In this document: positions 7,664 to 18,668 of the stretch, one piece after another | Layout: every line of letters starts with the position of its first letter | Position numbering within the stretch: the first letter of the stretch is position 1 | Assembly (NCBI GenBank): GCA_003427395.1 | Contig: BFEA01000281.1 | Location: 185,127-214,971, forward strand | Source of the DNA: Chara braunii | Taxonomy: Eukaryota; Streptophyta; Charophyceae; Charales; Characeae | DNA: 29,845 bases | Reading direction: 5' to 3' | Translations under genes and position numbers: made by a program | Notes under the pieces: model-generated | Seen by the model: the letters and a program-made list of their open reading frames with translations, nothing else | Database searches by the model: none | What the model was told of the DNA's origin: nothing

Positions 7664-7916
7664 ATTTGCAAAATAATAAAAAAATAATCCATAAATGCCC
7701 CTAAAAGATGTGAATAGAGAGGGAATGCCCCTCTGACAAAACGATCGTTTGCAAAATACCCCTGGTGTCGGTTGAACCCCTCATCTTTGCAATGTACCCG
7801 TACTAGTTACCATCCAACTTTGCAAAATGCCCTCCCTGGGTACTTGGCATGTTTTCCAAGGCCCGATTGCAAAATGCGAGGGACCAGAGTGCTAGATCCA
7901 GATTGCAAAATTTGCG
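7664..7916. repeat. Cluster of TTTGCAAAAT(A/G)CCC motifs
   Basis: The core TTGCAAAAT recurs near 7666, 7749, 7820, 7867 and 7903, with a diverged TTTGCAATGTACCC at 7785, often followed by A or G and then CCC. The spacing is irregular (36-83 bp). A further copy lies near 9555. This could be a decayed tandem array or a repeated binding site inside a repeat family. No gene is seen. Confidence 0.55.
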
Positions 7917-8046
7917 CACCTGGCTGACAGGGGCATAACACACAGATTTTGGCCCGAAAGGGCATTCCACTCCACTCACATCTTTCCAGGGGCGTTTCGG
8001 CACATATCTCAATCTCTAGGGCTAGGCTACCAGAGTGACCGGGGAC

Positions 8047-8047
<1 letters not shown>

Positions 8048-8086
<39 letters not shown>
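8048..8086. repeat. Poly(A) tract followed by AT-rich DNA
   Basis: 39 A, then TATATATAT and T-rich sequence to 8130. It may be the tail of the CCC-rich repeat upstream (7660-8047), read on the plus strand. Confidence 0.85.
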
Positions 8087-8088
<2 letters not shown>

Positions 8089-8389
8089 ATATATATATTT
8101 TAATTATTTTATTTTATTTCTTATTTTAAATTTGGTGAAAAATTACCATGTAACCCTGAGGCAAGAGCTGCTTTTGAATAATACAAGCCGGAAAACGGGT
8201 CGACAAAATTATTAGTATTAGCTTTTGCTGTTCTACTTTATAGCTATTGTTAGGTTTTCGCGGTTTGGTGTGTGTTGCTTTGTTGACTGTGTTGTGACGT
8301 GGTGAGATGAACGGGGGAGTGTCGCTTTGTGAAGACCCTGTCATGGTGGGCGGCAGGGTTCTTAGGGGGTTGATGCTGACTGGGGGAGA

Positions 8390-8485
8390 AGTTTGCCTTA
8401 AATCGCGAGGAGGTGGGTGGGTTTGCAGGGTCTTTCGACCCTTGCCGCGCGGGTGCTAGGGCACTTCTGCAGGTTCGTTCATGTT
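8390..8485 (+). repeat. GC-rich hairpin repeat, copy 1
   Basis: AAATCGCGAGGAGGTGGGTGG, then a hairpin AGGGTC-TTTC-GACCCT (8427-8442), then TGCCGCGCGGGTG. It is separated from copy 2 by a poly(T) insertion (8486-8506) and unique sequence. Confidence 0.75.
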
Positions 8486-8654
8486 CTTTTTTTTTTTTTT
8501 TTTTTTGGTTTGCGTTCATTTCTTTACAAAGTACTTGGGGTTCTTTCTATCATCCTTTTCTTGTGGGACTGTGGAGAGCGTTGCTCCGCAGGACTTTCGT
8601 CATGGAGGGAGGTGCTATCCCATTGGGGAATGCACGCGGACGGGGGTGCGGATT

Positions 8655-8740
8655 ACCCTAAATCGCGAGGAGGCGGGTGGGCTTTGCGGGGCCTTTGGCC
8701 CCGCCGCGCGGGTGGTAGGGTATTTCTGAGGGTTTGCTGA
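8655..8740 (+). repeat. GC-rich hairpin repeat, copy 2
   Basis: AAATCGCGAGGAGGCGGGTGG, hairpin GCGGGGCC-TTT-GGCCCCGC (8686-8704), then CGCGCGGGTGGTAGGGTA. A CATGGAGGGAG phrase precedes it (8601) and follows it (8749), showing that the repeat unit is about 150 bp. Confidence 0.8.
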
Positions 8741-8803
8741 TACACCATCATGGAGGGAGTTGGTGTTTTAGGGTAGGCAACGTGGGGGTGGAGTGGTCTG
8801 CTT

Positions 8804-8892
8804 TGAATCGAGAGGAGGTGGGTGGGTTTGCGGGGTCTGTGGTCACAGACCCCTGCCGACCCCTGCCGCGCGGGTGGCAGGGTGGATCTGGG
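8804..8892 (+). repeat. GC-rich hairpin repeat, copy 3
   Basis: GAATCGAGAGGAGGTGGGTGG, hairpin GGGGTCTGTG-GT-CACAGACCCC (8832-8853), a duplicated CCTGCCG, then CGCGCGGGTGGCAGGGT. The stem sequence differs from copies 1 and 2, yet the two sides remain complementary. Confidence 0.8.
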
Positions 8893-9023
8893 TTGGGTTA
8901 TATTCAAGGGTGATAGGCTTTGCTTTTGTAGGTTCCGTTTTCGCTGTCTTTTTTTAGGTCATCTGCATTGTGCACAATTAGGATTTTGTCATTTCGTTGA
9001 ATTTGTTGTGCAGCCCTGGGGCG

Positions 9024-9179
9024 AGGTCCCACTAGCAAAGAGGATTGGATAAATATCCTGAATCTGGACGTGTTTTAAGCAGATATGCAGAAAAGCAGTT
9101 CAATCTCGACAGTCTGCACCTTTCCAAAAACAAGTCCAGATTCAGGTGTTCAATCCAATCCTCTTTGCTAGTGGGACCT
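9024..9179 (+). mobile_element. Foldback family 1, copy 3
   Basis: Very close to copy 1 at 5005-5162, including AGGTCCCACTAGCAAAG and GCAGAAAAGCAGTTCAATC, ending CTTTGCTAGTGGGACCT. The outer flanks CCTGGGGCG and TAGCCCCTGG extend the pairing, so the true ends may lie about 10 bp further out on each side. Confidence 0.85.
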
Positions 9180-9350
9180 AGCCCCTGGAATGGATTGTAG
9201 GGTTGGCTGTTGCACATTGGGATCGTAGCCTTGCTGAGGGTGAAATGGTCATGGAACTTACGGGGAAAGGAAAGACTTTTCCCTGTAACCTTTTCTATGA
9301 TGTGAGGGATGCCGGACCCGTTTTCGGGCTTGTATAATTCAAAAGCAGCC

Positions 9351-9388
9351 GTCGTATGAACCAGGCCGGAGTGCCTGGATCATACGAC
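9351..9388. other. Hairpin directly outside the right inverted repeat
   Basis: GTCGTATGAACCAGG pairs with CCTGGATCATACGAC with one mismatch around an 8-base loop. It begins 2 bp after the inverted repeat ending at 9349. It could be a terminator, an element end or a recombination site; nothing distinguishes these. Confidence 0.6.
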
Positions 9389-9607
9389 ACTTGCTGCCCC
9401 TTGGATTAAAAATAAAAAAAATTGTGCAGTTTATTTTTCTGCATAACATAGTTTTTTTTTAAGGGGGGGCTGGGACCTTCTCTGGTCCTTGCACAACCGG
9501 GGCACCTGGGAAAATAAGGTGACCCGGGCGGCCCGGCTGGTAGCATAGTTTTGGGGGTATTTTGCAAAATTATCCCCCAACACAAAAAAGGATGTTGAGG
9601 GACACGG

Positions 9608-9624
9608 AATAATAATAATAATAA
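9608..9624. repeat. (AAT)n tract near the LINE1 5' end
   Basis: Five to six AAT units immediately upstream of the sequence leading into LINE1. LINE1 also ends in AAT repeats, so this may be part of the target site. From 9389 to 9607 no gene is seen; the sequence is rich in G runs and C runs. Confidence 0.8.
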
Positions 9625-9926
9625 GTCTGGCTACTGAGATCTGACACGTGGCCTGAGAGAGACGGACACGTAGCTCAGCGCGCACTGCAATAGAGTATCT
9701 GGGAAGACGAGGAGCCTGAGATGAGTCCCTGAGTGGCAGCAGGGAGGAGGAGTGGGAACTGAGTCCCACAAGGTGGAGAATCTTGGAAAAACGTGAAGAA
9801 GAAGAAGAAGAAGAAGAAGAAGAAGAAGAGAGAGAAGGCGGCCGCCCACCTTAACCGCTTTACATACACCCCCACCCACGCCCACCTTACTCAGTCTACA
9901 TACACCTCAACAACAAGCGTGTCAAG

Positions 9927-12840
9927 ATGAATGTAAGGCATCAGCGTGCCCACCGGAAACTAGACTCGATGCTCCTATACAGGGAGGTGGCGAAACACTT
10001 TGCCCAGAACCGCCTATTAGGAGACAAAGGGAAAGACAGGGAGGTGAGGATGAACCTGGATCCCCCGCAAAAGCCGGGAATCGACGCTGGGGGGGAACAA
10101 ACACTAGGGAAGGAGAAGGAATCCCTTAGCGAATGCCACACGGGATCCTCCAACACTTCGATCACGCACAGCTCACTTGCCTCCTCCAGCTCGACCCCCC
10201 ACAACCAGCCGACCCAAACTTGGGCTGAGTGAGTGAGGGGACCCCCTCCCCTGGACACCATCACGATTCAACGCAGGAAGGATGATGGCAGCAAGGGAAG
10301 GGAGGAGGGGTGGAAAATACCCGTGAGAAACTTAACAACTGCTGGGGCATTCTTCCTGTCCCGCCTCCTGCCCCCCCCGGAAAAAAAGATCCTGCAGCAG
10401 GCTGGCAGAACAACAGTCGTCAGAACTCTCTCAGGGGAAGCGGTTAGAACGAGGGACACACTGTATGCCGGTCATGCAAGTAATTGGGCCTTCCGCGATG
10501 ATGCGGCCTTCAAGTCCACGAATGACAAAGTTGGCTGGATCAGGGAACGCTTAGCGGCCTTCAAAGGATCTCCAGCGAGCGCACGCGAACTGTTCCTGAT
10601 CCAACCCGCATCAGCCTCTGTCATCACGATTTTGTGCGTTGCAGAAGAGGAAAAAAAAACAATGGATAATTGGAAGTCCCTCCGCTGCGAAAGGTCAGAA
10701 GTCCGTATCTACCCCTGGGCCCCCCCTAAACCACAACGGCCAGAGGATCACAGGGAGCATATGATGAGAGAGCACTTCTGGGTGGAGTTCCGACACATCC
10801 CGATTGAGATCCAAGCAGCATTCGTCCAGGACTTCGCCGAGAAGTACGATGTGGTAGACTTCATTAACCCACTACCCCCCCACATGGCCCGGAGGGACGA
10901 TTACCTGATGCTAGCCATCAACCTCCCAGACGAACACATCTTCTCGATTGATGACGTTATCCCCTTCTGCGTGGGAGGAAAAGTATACCGGATCCACACT
11001 GCTCACAAGCTCAGGCCATGGTGCGTCAAATGCCAAGCCTATGGCCACTTGTATACGGACATGGCATGCCCCCGACACCCCTCAAGTACGGCCAAGCCCA
11101 CCGGGCAACTTAGGAAGGATCCTTTTGATGAGTCCAGGTGGCGGGCAATTGACCCAAGCTATGAGGGATGGGTCTACATTGATGCACTAGGAGGGAACGA
11201 CGGGAAAATCACAGGTTGCTCTTGGGAGGGACAAGGCGACCCGAAAACAGCATCACAGCCACCGGCGACATGGGTCCCACCCAAACCCTTGAAAGGTCTC
11301 CCCTGTAAAGTCCAAGAAACAGGAAACCTGGGTAGCTGTGGGAAGGAAAGAAAAAGCGAGTCCACAGAAGAAATCATCAGAGGCAGATACAGGGACAGGC
11401 ATCAATGACAGCCGCTTTGCATGTCTAGAAGATGGGGATGTTGTGCTGGGAAGAGATCGTCAGGATGGGCAGATCCCTGAACAGGTAGACAAAGACTCGA
11501 CAACACCCGACCGGCCCCCGGGAAATTTATCCTGGGACCATGACCGGGCACCGGGCCCCGGGGAGAACACAGACATAGATACGACAAGGGGGCACAGAGA
11601 CACGAATGCGACAGAAGTGGCCAAGGACGGAAGCATGAATGCAATAGAAGGTGTCAAGGAACAAAAAACGCACTTTCTGCAAAGCCCTCAGAGGACACGC
11701 CTGAAGCAGTTGGCGAGGGAGAAACAACAGATGCAACAAAAACAGCAGGCACAAAACGCACAGCAACCGCACATCCTGCTGCCCGACAAACCTGATCAGG
11801 AACGGCAACAGTCCCCACAGTCCCCAACCCCGCAACAAGAGGAACAACAGTTACAGCAAACGCAGCAGGCAAGACCGACACAATAACCGCACGCCCTGCT
11901 GCCCGGTAGGCCCGAACAGGAACAACAACAGCCCCCAACACCGCAGCAACCACAACAACCCATGCAAGAGGAGGTGCGTCCACTGACTCCCGATTTCTGC
12001 TTGGATGCCTTTGGAGCACAGCAGATGGAGGTGGACACAACTCCCCCCCCTCCGGACGTGGAGATGGAAGAACCCCCTAATGATCCAATAGACCCCGACG
12101 CCCCTCCGCATGAAATGAGTTTGGATCAGAAAATCCAAATTGTGGCAGATTGGATACTCAAGCACCTCCAATCGGACTGTCCGCATGAGGGGGAGGAGTA
12201 CTGGGATAAGTCTTATGTGGAGCTGGTGGGACTCTTAAACAATAGCCCCTCCCTAAGGACCGTGCTAACTTCCAACCCCCCTCCCCGTTTAACATGGGCA
12301 GATGCCTTCCAACGAATTTTGGCCGTCGCCCGGAGTCGGTTTCACCCTCCCACACAGAAAGAGAAAGGCCGGCCGGGGGCAAAAGGCGCAGGAACATCCG
12401 AAGAAGGACTGACCTTCCGAAGACTCAAGTTAAGGCAACTCATTGAAAGGGGTCTCTTTGAGATGCCACTTTCTAAGCTGAATGAGGTTCTTGTAATCCC
12501 CCTTAGAAAGATGAACGAGAAATGGGAGATGGGTCTTTCCCCGAAAGGGGAATATGGGGGCGTGACACTACAAGGGTGGGAGTTCTCGCCCCAAGAAGGT
12601 AACAGCAAGGAGAGCGATAGGGTCTTCACCAACCAAATGTCCGCCTTCATCCCCAAGCACTTCGCCCCTGGGGCTATAGCAGGTATGAGATTTGGCACGA
12701 GATCTGGCGCCTGTGATGAACAGATGGCTAGGAATGACCTCTACATGCTCTTTGAACCCAACAAATCCGCCGACCTGGGATGGTACAACCACAACGCCCT
12801 CCTGGACCTTCAATGCGCAAAAATAAAAGTCGGCGATTAG
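9927..12840 (+). pseudogene. LINE1 ORF1: gag-like RNA-binding protein
   Basis: Starts MNVRHQRAHRK at 9927 and would be about 970 codons. Order of parts: a Ser/Thr/Gln-rich N-terminus, a conserved block with NDKVGWI and WVEFRHIPIEI, a zinc knuckle at 11022-11069 with spacing C-X2-C-X4-H-X6-C (CVKCQAYGH), a charged and Gln-rich linker in which a stretch of about 40 residues is duplicated (around 11755-11960), and a C-terminal domain (RQLIERGLFEMPL to the stop at 12840) that is shared with LINE2. Such proteins bind element RNA and escort it in the ribonucleoprotein. Defects: TGA at 10230, a frameshift near 11328 (the frame moves to that of 11338), and TAA at 11884 from a CAA codon. ORF2 begins 134 bp downstream. 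Confidence 0.88.
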
Positions 12841-12974
12841 TAGTCCGAGAATGATATATGTAAATGCCTTTGCCGGATAGTGCGAAAACGAATTCTACAT
12901 TTGGATAGATGGGACGTCAGGCATTGGCATCCATTATGAGACAAGGGGGCAGACAGGGGGGTAGACACTGAGCA

Positions 12975-15900
12975 ATGGACAACCTCAGTACGTTATACTG
13001 TAGGAACGCGGCATGGAAAAAATGCGTCGACTCAACTGACCTAGACCTGCGTTCTATTAATGTCAATGACTTGGCATCGAGTAGACCAGAAAAGTGTCAG
13101 GCCATCTGGGACCAATTGAGAGGAATAGGAGTCAGACGTTGGCCGGACGTGATCTGCACACAAGAAACTCATCTACAAAACAACCTTGACCATAACAGGG
13201 CCCATAAGCTAATATGGCCTCATACGGCCATTACAGCCCACACGCCGAGACCAGGATCCGCAGGGGTGGCAATTTGGATCCCTCCTGACTCTAGGTTCCA
13301 ACCTTTTCACTGGGTTGTGGACGAGGTGGAAGGGTGTTGGGCCTCGGTCCTGGGAATGTTAGAACTCGAACTTCTCTTTATCCTCTGTATCTACTCTAAT
13401 AATAGCAGGAGACTTCAATGCGACCCCGGACAAGGGCCTGGACAGATGGAACCCCCAAGAATCACCCTCCTTTGCAGCACTGGAGGACGAGAAAATGTTA
13501 GCAGACCTCTGTGAGACTCTCTCAGTCTTCGATACATTCCGACGCTTGCACCCCCAAGTACGGGCCTTCACGTGCATTCGGGACGGCAACCCGGCCCGCC
13601 TATCCAAATCTCGAACCGATCTTATCCTACTGTCCAATGATTTGGAGGGAGCCCTGCGATGGGCAATGATCCTCCCACGCAGCCTGCACCCGGGCCTCGA
13701 CCACAAAACTTGCGGGATAATACTAACAATGAGAAAAAGGTCGGATCAAGGACCAGGTTTCTATAAATTAAATACCTCCCTGCTTAAGGACTTGTCATTC
13801 TCACAAATGATAAGACACGAATGGAAATTCTGGCGCCAGCAAAAGCACCTTTTTGAGTCCCACCTCGAATGGTTCAACAACGGCCTTGTGTTTCTGGCCA
13901 GAAAATGCAAGGACTTCTCCAAAGCCAAAGCGGCCTTGCGACAACAACTTGAAATGACCACCCACAACGAACTAATAACCCTGGAAAAACAGGCAGAGTC
14001 ACAACACTTCACCTCCGCATAGGAATCACTGCATCTCATAGACTCTATCCAAAACACCAAAGACCGACTTCTACAGTATGTATAGCATAGATGGCAATGA
14101 ATCCAAATCAGAGGGAAAATGACTAAACTTACCTACGAGGCCTCCATGGCCACTCACTTTTTCTCCATGGCCACCGCACGAGCACGACGAACAGTCATCG
14201 AAGTTTTTTTCGACCCTGATGACAACACCATCATTGCCACTGACACGACCCACTGCACATTAATCACCAGGAAGTTCTTCAAACAGCTATACACCTCCCA
14301 ACTCCTATCCCCACGCGGGGAAGAAAGGATTCGGGAAATACATGACTTCCTACTCCCGATGAACCAACATATATCTCCTCAACAGCGAGACAAACTAGAA
14401 ACAGAGCTGAGCAAAGAAGAAATATGGACAACGCTCCTCCAAATGAAGGAAGAGAATACCTCTGGTATCGACGACTTCCCCAAAGAATTTTGGGAAACCA
14501 TGTGGACGGATCTCAGTACCGACCTCTGGGAGTATTACCAGAAAGTTTGGGAGGCCGGGGAGATGGGGGATACTGTAGGGAAAGGAGTGTTATCCCTCCT
14601 ATATAAAAAAAACGATAAAAGGAACATCATAAATTATAGACCTATTACGCTACTCACAGTGGTATATAAAATGTTTTCCAAGGCACTAGCCAACTGCATG
14701 GCGATAATATTGGAGGAGGTCATTCACCCAGCCCAAATGGGGTTAATGTCCGACAGGAATATCCAAGAAAATATTCTGCTGCTCAATGACGTGGTCCAAT
14801 TGACGCGCCGAAAACAGGCAAATGCGGCCATTATATTTATAGACTTCGAAAAAGCATATGACCACGTGGACTGCGAATTTCTAGACATGTGCTTGGAAAA
14901 ACTGAACTTCGGACCCGCCTTCCGGCGCTGGGTCAAGATCCTCCATAATAATGTCACAATCTGTGTTCAGGTCAATGGGTTTGTGGCACCCGAACTTCAA
15001 TGGTCAGTGAGACAAGGGGACCCCATTGCCCCCTATCTCTTCTTGGTTATTATGGAAGCTCTATCAACTAATCTGCGACAGAACAAAGACCTCACACGCA
15101 TTAAGATAGTGAATATCCCGGAAGAGGCAGTACCTATCTGCTCCTTGTTTGCCGATGACCTTACCATAATGGTAGAAGCAACCGAGGCTAACATGGAAGA
15201 AATCCAGCACCTTATGAACAAATTTTGCCGTCTGTCAGACATGATTGTAAATTGGGGACAAAAGACTATGGGATGGTGGATGCACCACCAAGGGGGCAGA
15301 CCTCCAGAAAACCCGCGGATCACATGGTTCCCCCCTGAGGACCCCCTGAGAATTCTAGGGGCACTGATCACTGGTAAAGGAAGGCCAACATCGAACGACG
15401 AGTGGCTGACTGGACCAGCACAGATTAAATTTGAAAAATGGAACAATAAGCGCACATCCATCTTTGGGCGGGCACTTGTCATCCATAATGTGATCCTGGC
15501 CACACTGTGGTATAAGGCAATTTTGTGGTCTATGAGTAATGGAGGACTCGAGACATTGAAACAACAGTTGGCGTCCTTCTGTGGAGAGGTGATAGCAACA
15601 TCACCCACGCCATAAGCCGAGTAGCGTGAGACTCGGTGATCCAAGCCAAGAATAAAGGCGGTCTAGGAATTGTGGACCCGGCCACACAATTCCAGACCCT
15701 CTCGATTCGCTGGCTTCAACTTATCATCTTCTCACCGTCCTCCCCATGGGTCCCCCTTGCCCTGACACAGATCTCTGACCTCGCCCCGGAATCTCCACCT
15801 GAAATTGATCCCTGTGTATGGCTGGAAGACAGGTACTGGAGGGTACCCAGGAAGTACAGCAATGGGGACCCTACCGATAGATATTGGGTGTGTCTCATAC

Positions 15901-16118
15901 GTACATGGAGGAAGCTCTCCCCCCCCAACCGGCCTGTTCCAGAGAGGTGGGAAGAAATCTTTAGGCAACCCCTATTCGGAAACCGCCTAATATCGGATGC
16001 CGAAGGGTGTGTACGGTGCGCGTCAGACTCACCATGGAAGGGCTGGGTGAAACACGGTGTACGAAGGTTTGGGGACCTCTGGGACACAGAGGCAAGAAAT
16101 TGGAAGAGCGCGGAGAGA
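12975..16118 (+). pseudogene. LINE1 ORF2, N-terminal part: endonuclease and reverse transcriptase
   Basis: Starts MDNLSTLYCRN. The APE-type endonuclease comes first: SINVN, CTQETHL, then GDFNATPD near 13407, SRTDLIL, HPGLDHK. It nicks target DNA. The reverse transcriptase follows: FIDFEKAYDHVD around 14837-14872, QGDPIAPYLF at 15013-15042, and the catalytic FADD at 15148-15159. Defects seen by comparison with LINE2: about 70 bp missing plus a phase change near 13390; TAG and TGA stops at 14020-14100; a one-base loss near 15579; and TGA for a conserved Trp at 15627. After Asn-Trp-Lys-Ser-Ala-Glu-Arg (to 16118) the frame runs into inverted foreign sequence; the true continuation is at 22575 downward. 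Confidence 0.9.
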
Positions 16119-17646
16119 CTCCTGCTGGGGGTTTCACCCTTTCTTGAGTCATGCTTCTCTCCTTCCCTCTGGTCAATTCTTTCTGTTCCAATACCTGCGG
16201 CTGGATGTCATTTGTGTCTGCTAGAGCCTGAAATTTGTTCTCTGATCTTCTAAAGCTTCCTTCTTTGCTCTAAATCTGTGTTTTTTCGGGGGTAAGTTTT
16301 TTTCTTCGGGGCCGGAGGTTGCCATATCTCCCCCAGGTCCGATGGGGTGATGAAATCCTGAGGCCCGGGTTCAATTCGAAGCTCAGGCTCCCCTGCTTCG
16401 GGCCTATTTTGTTGTTTGTGGGTTGTTTCCTTGGGGGGAGGGTTGACAGTCTTGTCCATTCGCGCCTCCACCGGTTTTGGGGGGGACCATTGATCCGGAG
16501 GTTTGGTGGTCCAGTTCACTGGTTCACCCTTCTCCCATTCCCAACCCCTTACCCCACCTCCTTCTCGTGGCTCATCCACATAAACCCAGCCTTCGTGTCC
16601 GACATCGACCGTTCTCCATCGGGTGTCTTTGAACGGTTCGCGCAGGAGACGCCCAGTGGATCTAATCTTTTTGGCCGGATGGTGAGGGCAGTCCGATTCT
16701 GTTGGAAGGTGACCGTAAGCCTGGCAATTGTAACACCAGGGCCTCGTTTTATGTGCTGTGTGAATTTTGAAATCTCTTTCTCCTACTCGGAAGGGAATCA
16801 CATCATCAATGGTAAAGATGTGCCCTTTTGGTAGGTCGAGGGCCACCATAAGATAATCATCCCTTGGGGCCACGGGGGGAGGGAAGGGATCGATGAAGTC
16901 GACAATTTCGAATTTTTGGGCCAGTTCTTGTACAAAGGCCCCTTTGATTTCGATGGGCACGTGGCGGAACTCCACCCAACAATGATCCGACATTAACTGG
17001 TCCCTTTTATCTTTTGGTCTCTGTTGCTTTGGGGGGGGGTACCTCCGAACGGCCGCAGGGTATACTCCGCCAAGAGTCCATGATCCTCTTATCTGAATCA
17101 AACATGCAAACCACTGTAACCACTGATGATGAGATAGGCTGGATTAGAAAAAAGTCACGGGCGCCTTCCTCGGAACCTTTGAGGGTTGTGAGCTTTTTCG
17201 TTATCCATCCTACCTTATCATTGGTGGTTTTTTAAGCAGCATCGTCATAAAACACCCATGTGCTTGCATGGCGTGAGTAGATTGCATCCCTCTCTTTGAT
17301 CACTTCGCCTGGGAGAGCTTTTACCCTTTGTTTTTTCCCTCCTTGGCTGATTATTTTATCTTCCGTGATAGCCAAAATTTCGCCAGGAAGAAGGCCGACG
17401 CTGTGGTCAGGTTATCCAGGGGGATTTCCAGGTTGCCTTCTCCCTCTCCATCTCTCTTCACGACAGGGTTTGACCCGAATACATCTTTTTGAGTTTGTCT
17501 GCCCAGGTAGAGGTCTGAGGTTGTCTGATTGGGTTTTCTTTCTGTTTCTGTAAATCCCTCATTTCTTTTAGTAGTTCTTCCGGGGAGTGAGGGGATTGTG
17601 ATTGGGGCGCTGATCCCTCTGGGTAACTTGTGGGGAGGGATTGGGA
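16119..17646 (-). mobile_element. LINE2: 5' part, inverted
   Basis: The minus-strand beginning of a second, 5'-truncated LINE. Its start is fixed by the target-site duplication at 17647-17661, so the insertion began inside ORF1. It ends at 16119 where it meets LINE1, and it continues at 22576 on the plus strand. Together the two pieces make about 7.7 kb. Confidence 0.9.
16119..17646 (-). pseudogene. LINE2 ORF1, N-terminal and central part
   Basis: Homologous to LINE1 ORF1. Reading from 17646 downward on the minus strand: PQTSTWADKL, then NLTTASAFFLA, RDAIYSRHASTW, NDKVGWI, WVEFRHVPIEI, and a zinc knuckle at 16688-16735 (CYNCQAYGH, again C-X2-C-X4-H-X6-C), followed by a basic Pro/Lys-rich linker. 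Defects: a phase change near 17480; TAA where LINE1 has Phe (17232-17234); a frameshift in the C run near 17035; and a TAG stop at 16251-16253, just before NKFQALAD, which matches LINE1 NDSRFACLED. The longest open part is 16250-17101. The protein resumes at 22576 on the plus strand. Confidence 0.88.
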
Positions 17647-17661
17647 AAAGTATTAGTAGGG
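17647..17661 (-). repeat. Target-site duplication of LINE2, 5' copy (inverted)
   Basis: On the minus strand it reads CCCTACTAATACTTT, identical to 28748-28762, which directly follows the LINE2 poly(A) tail. The two copies now lie in opposite orientation 11 kb apart, as expected if the left one was carried in the inversion. Confidence 0.93.
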
Positions 17662-18660
17662 TACTTGGACTGAATTTTAGAATTGATCTGTATCTAAGAA
17701 TTTAGCATGCCTTTGGAAATAATAAACCAAAGAAAAAGACACCCAGATCCACTGAGTACCTTTGCAGTCCCAAAAATAGTTCCTGATGGTGGTAGGCAGA
17801 TTGGGTGTGAAAAAGATTGTCACACCCCCCTTTGTACCTGTGGCTGGTGCTCAAAACTGGGTGCAAAAAAAAAAACTGGGTGCCACGCCACCAGGACAGC
17901 TGGACGCTGAGTGCATGCTGATCTGGCATGGTTAGTCTCTTGTAAACAAACGGTTGCAGCACACCATTATTTATGGCCACACTTTTGAGAAGAGACATAT
18001 TTAGTGGGCCATTTGTCGTGAGCGCAAACCACGTATATTCCAACACAGATTTTTTAACTTATCTTCTCCATCGCCAGACCCAGAGCAGGAAGGGAGAGGG
18101 CTTCAATGGAAAAGAAGATTGTGAGCAGCGGTGAATTGAGTTATTGGAATCAAAGTCATATCCAGGTGGCCCGCTAGGAGCGGGCGCTCTGCTCTTAACA
18201 CCTCGCCTAGCGTGGAGCCTTGGCTTTTCCCATTCACACACACACACACACAAAAAAAAAAAGAGAAAAAAAAAAAAGAAAAAAAGAAAAAAAAAAGAAA
18301 AGAAAAGAATCATAGTCATATTTACAAGGAGGAAGTGGTAGGGAGGTAGACAACAAGGTTAGATCAAGAAAAACTACAGACCAAACAAAAGCAAGGACAA
18401 GAACAAGACAGGTAATTCTGAATTACCTGGGGCGGCCGCGGGTAAAATTTGACAATGATATCTCAAAAAGGAAAGGGAACAAAGTAAAAAAAAAAGAATA
18501 AAAGATTTGCGAAGTCTACGAATATAAAAAAGGGGAAAAAAATCCGAAAAAACGATTTGTGAAGTCTAGGGGTGAAAACAACCAGAAGATTCGCAAAAGA
18601 GAGAAGATTCGCAGAAGTATAACTAGAGTTGGGAGGAGGGAATGGGACTGAGTGGAACCA
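17662..18660. other. Former intergenic DNA, no gene seen
   Basis: Unique-looking sequence with a CA microsatellite (18236-18251), an A-rich tract (18252-18308) and a small pair of direct repeats, GATTTG(C/T)GAAGTCTA, near 18505 and 18555. In the pre-inversion order this DNA lay between LINE1 and LINE2. Confidence 0.5.
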
Positions 18661-18668
18661 GCAGATGG

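Larger units (their letters stand above)
8167..9349. mobile_element. 1.18-kb region bounded by 34-bp inverted repeats
   Basis: 8167-8200 (GCTGCTTTTGAATAATACAA...) matches the reverse complement of 9316-9349 at 32 of 34 positions. Inside lie three GC-rich hairpin repeats (8395-8890) and a complete family 1 foldback (9024-9179). No transposase and no flanking target-site duplication were found, so this may be a non-autonomous DNA element or a chance pairing of two copies of a shorter repeat in opposite orientation. Confidence 0.6.
9630..16118 (+). mobile_element. LINE1: 5' part (5' UTR, ORF1, most of ORF2)
   Basis: A non-LTR retrotransposon of the endonuclease-plus-reverse-transcriptase type with two open frames. 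The 5' boundary is uncertain. A 5' UTR with an AAG microsatellite (9796-9828) and a duplicated CCACCTTA...TACATACACC phrase (9847-9910) precedes ORF1. The element stops abruptly inside ORF2 at 16118, where the sequence switches to LINE2 ORF1 on the other strand. The missing 3' piece is at 22575-20427 on the minus strand. The inferred full length is about 8.6 kb. Lesions are few, so it is the younger of the two copies. Confidence 0.9.

Noticed and set aside
10233-11408. Independent host gene starting with GTG at 10233
   Set aside because: It is the same frame as the ORF beginning at 9927, interrupted by one TGA, and its homology with the other LINE begins upstream of 10233.
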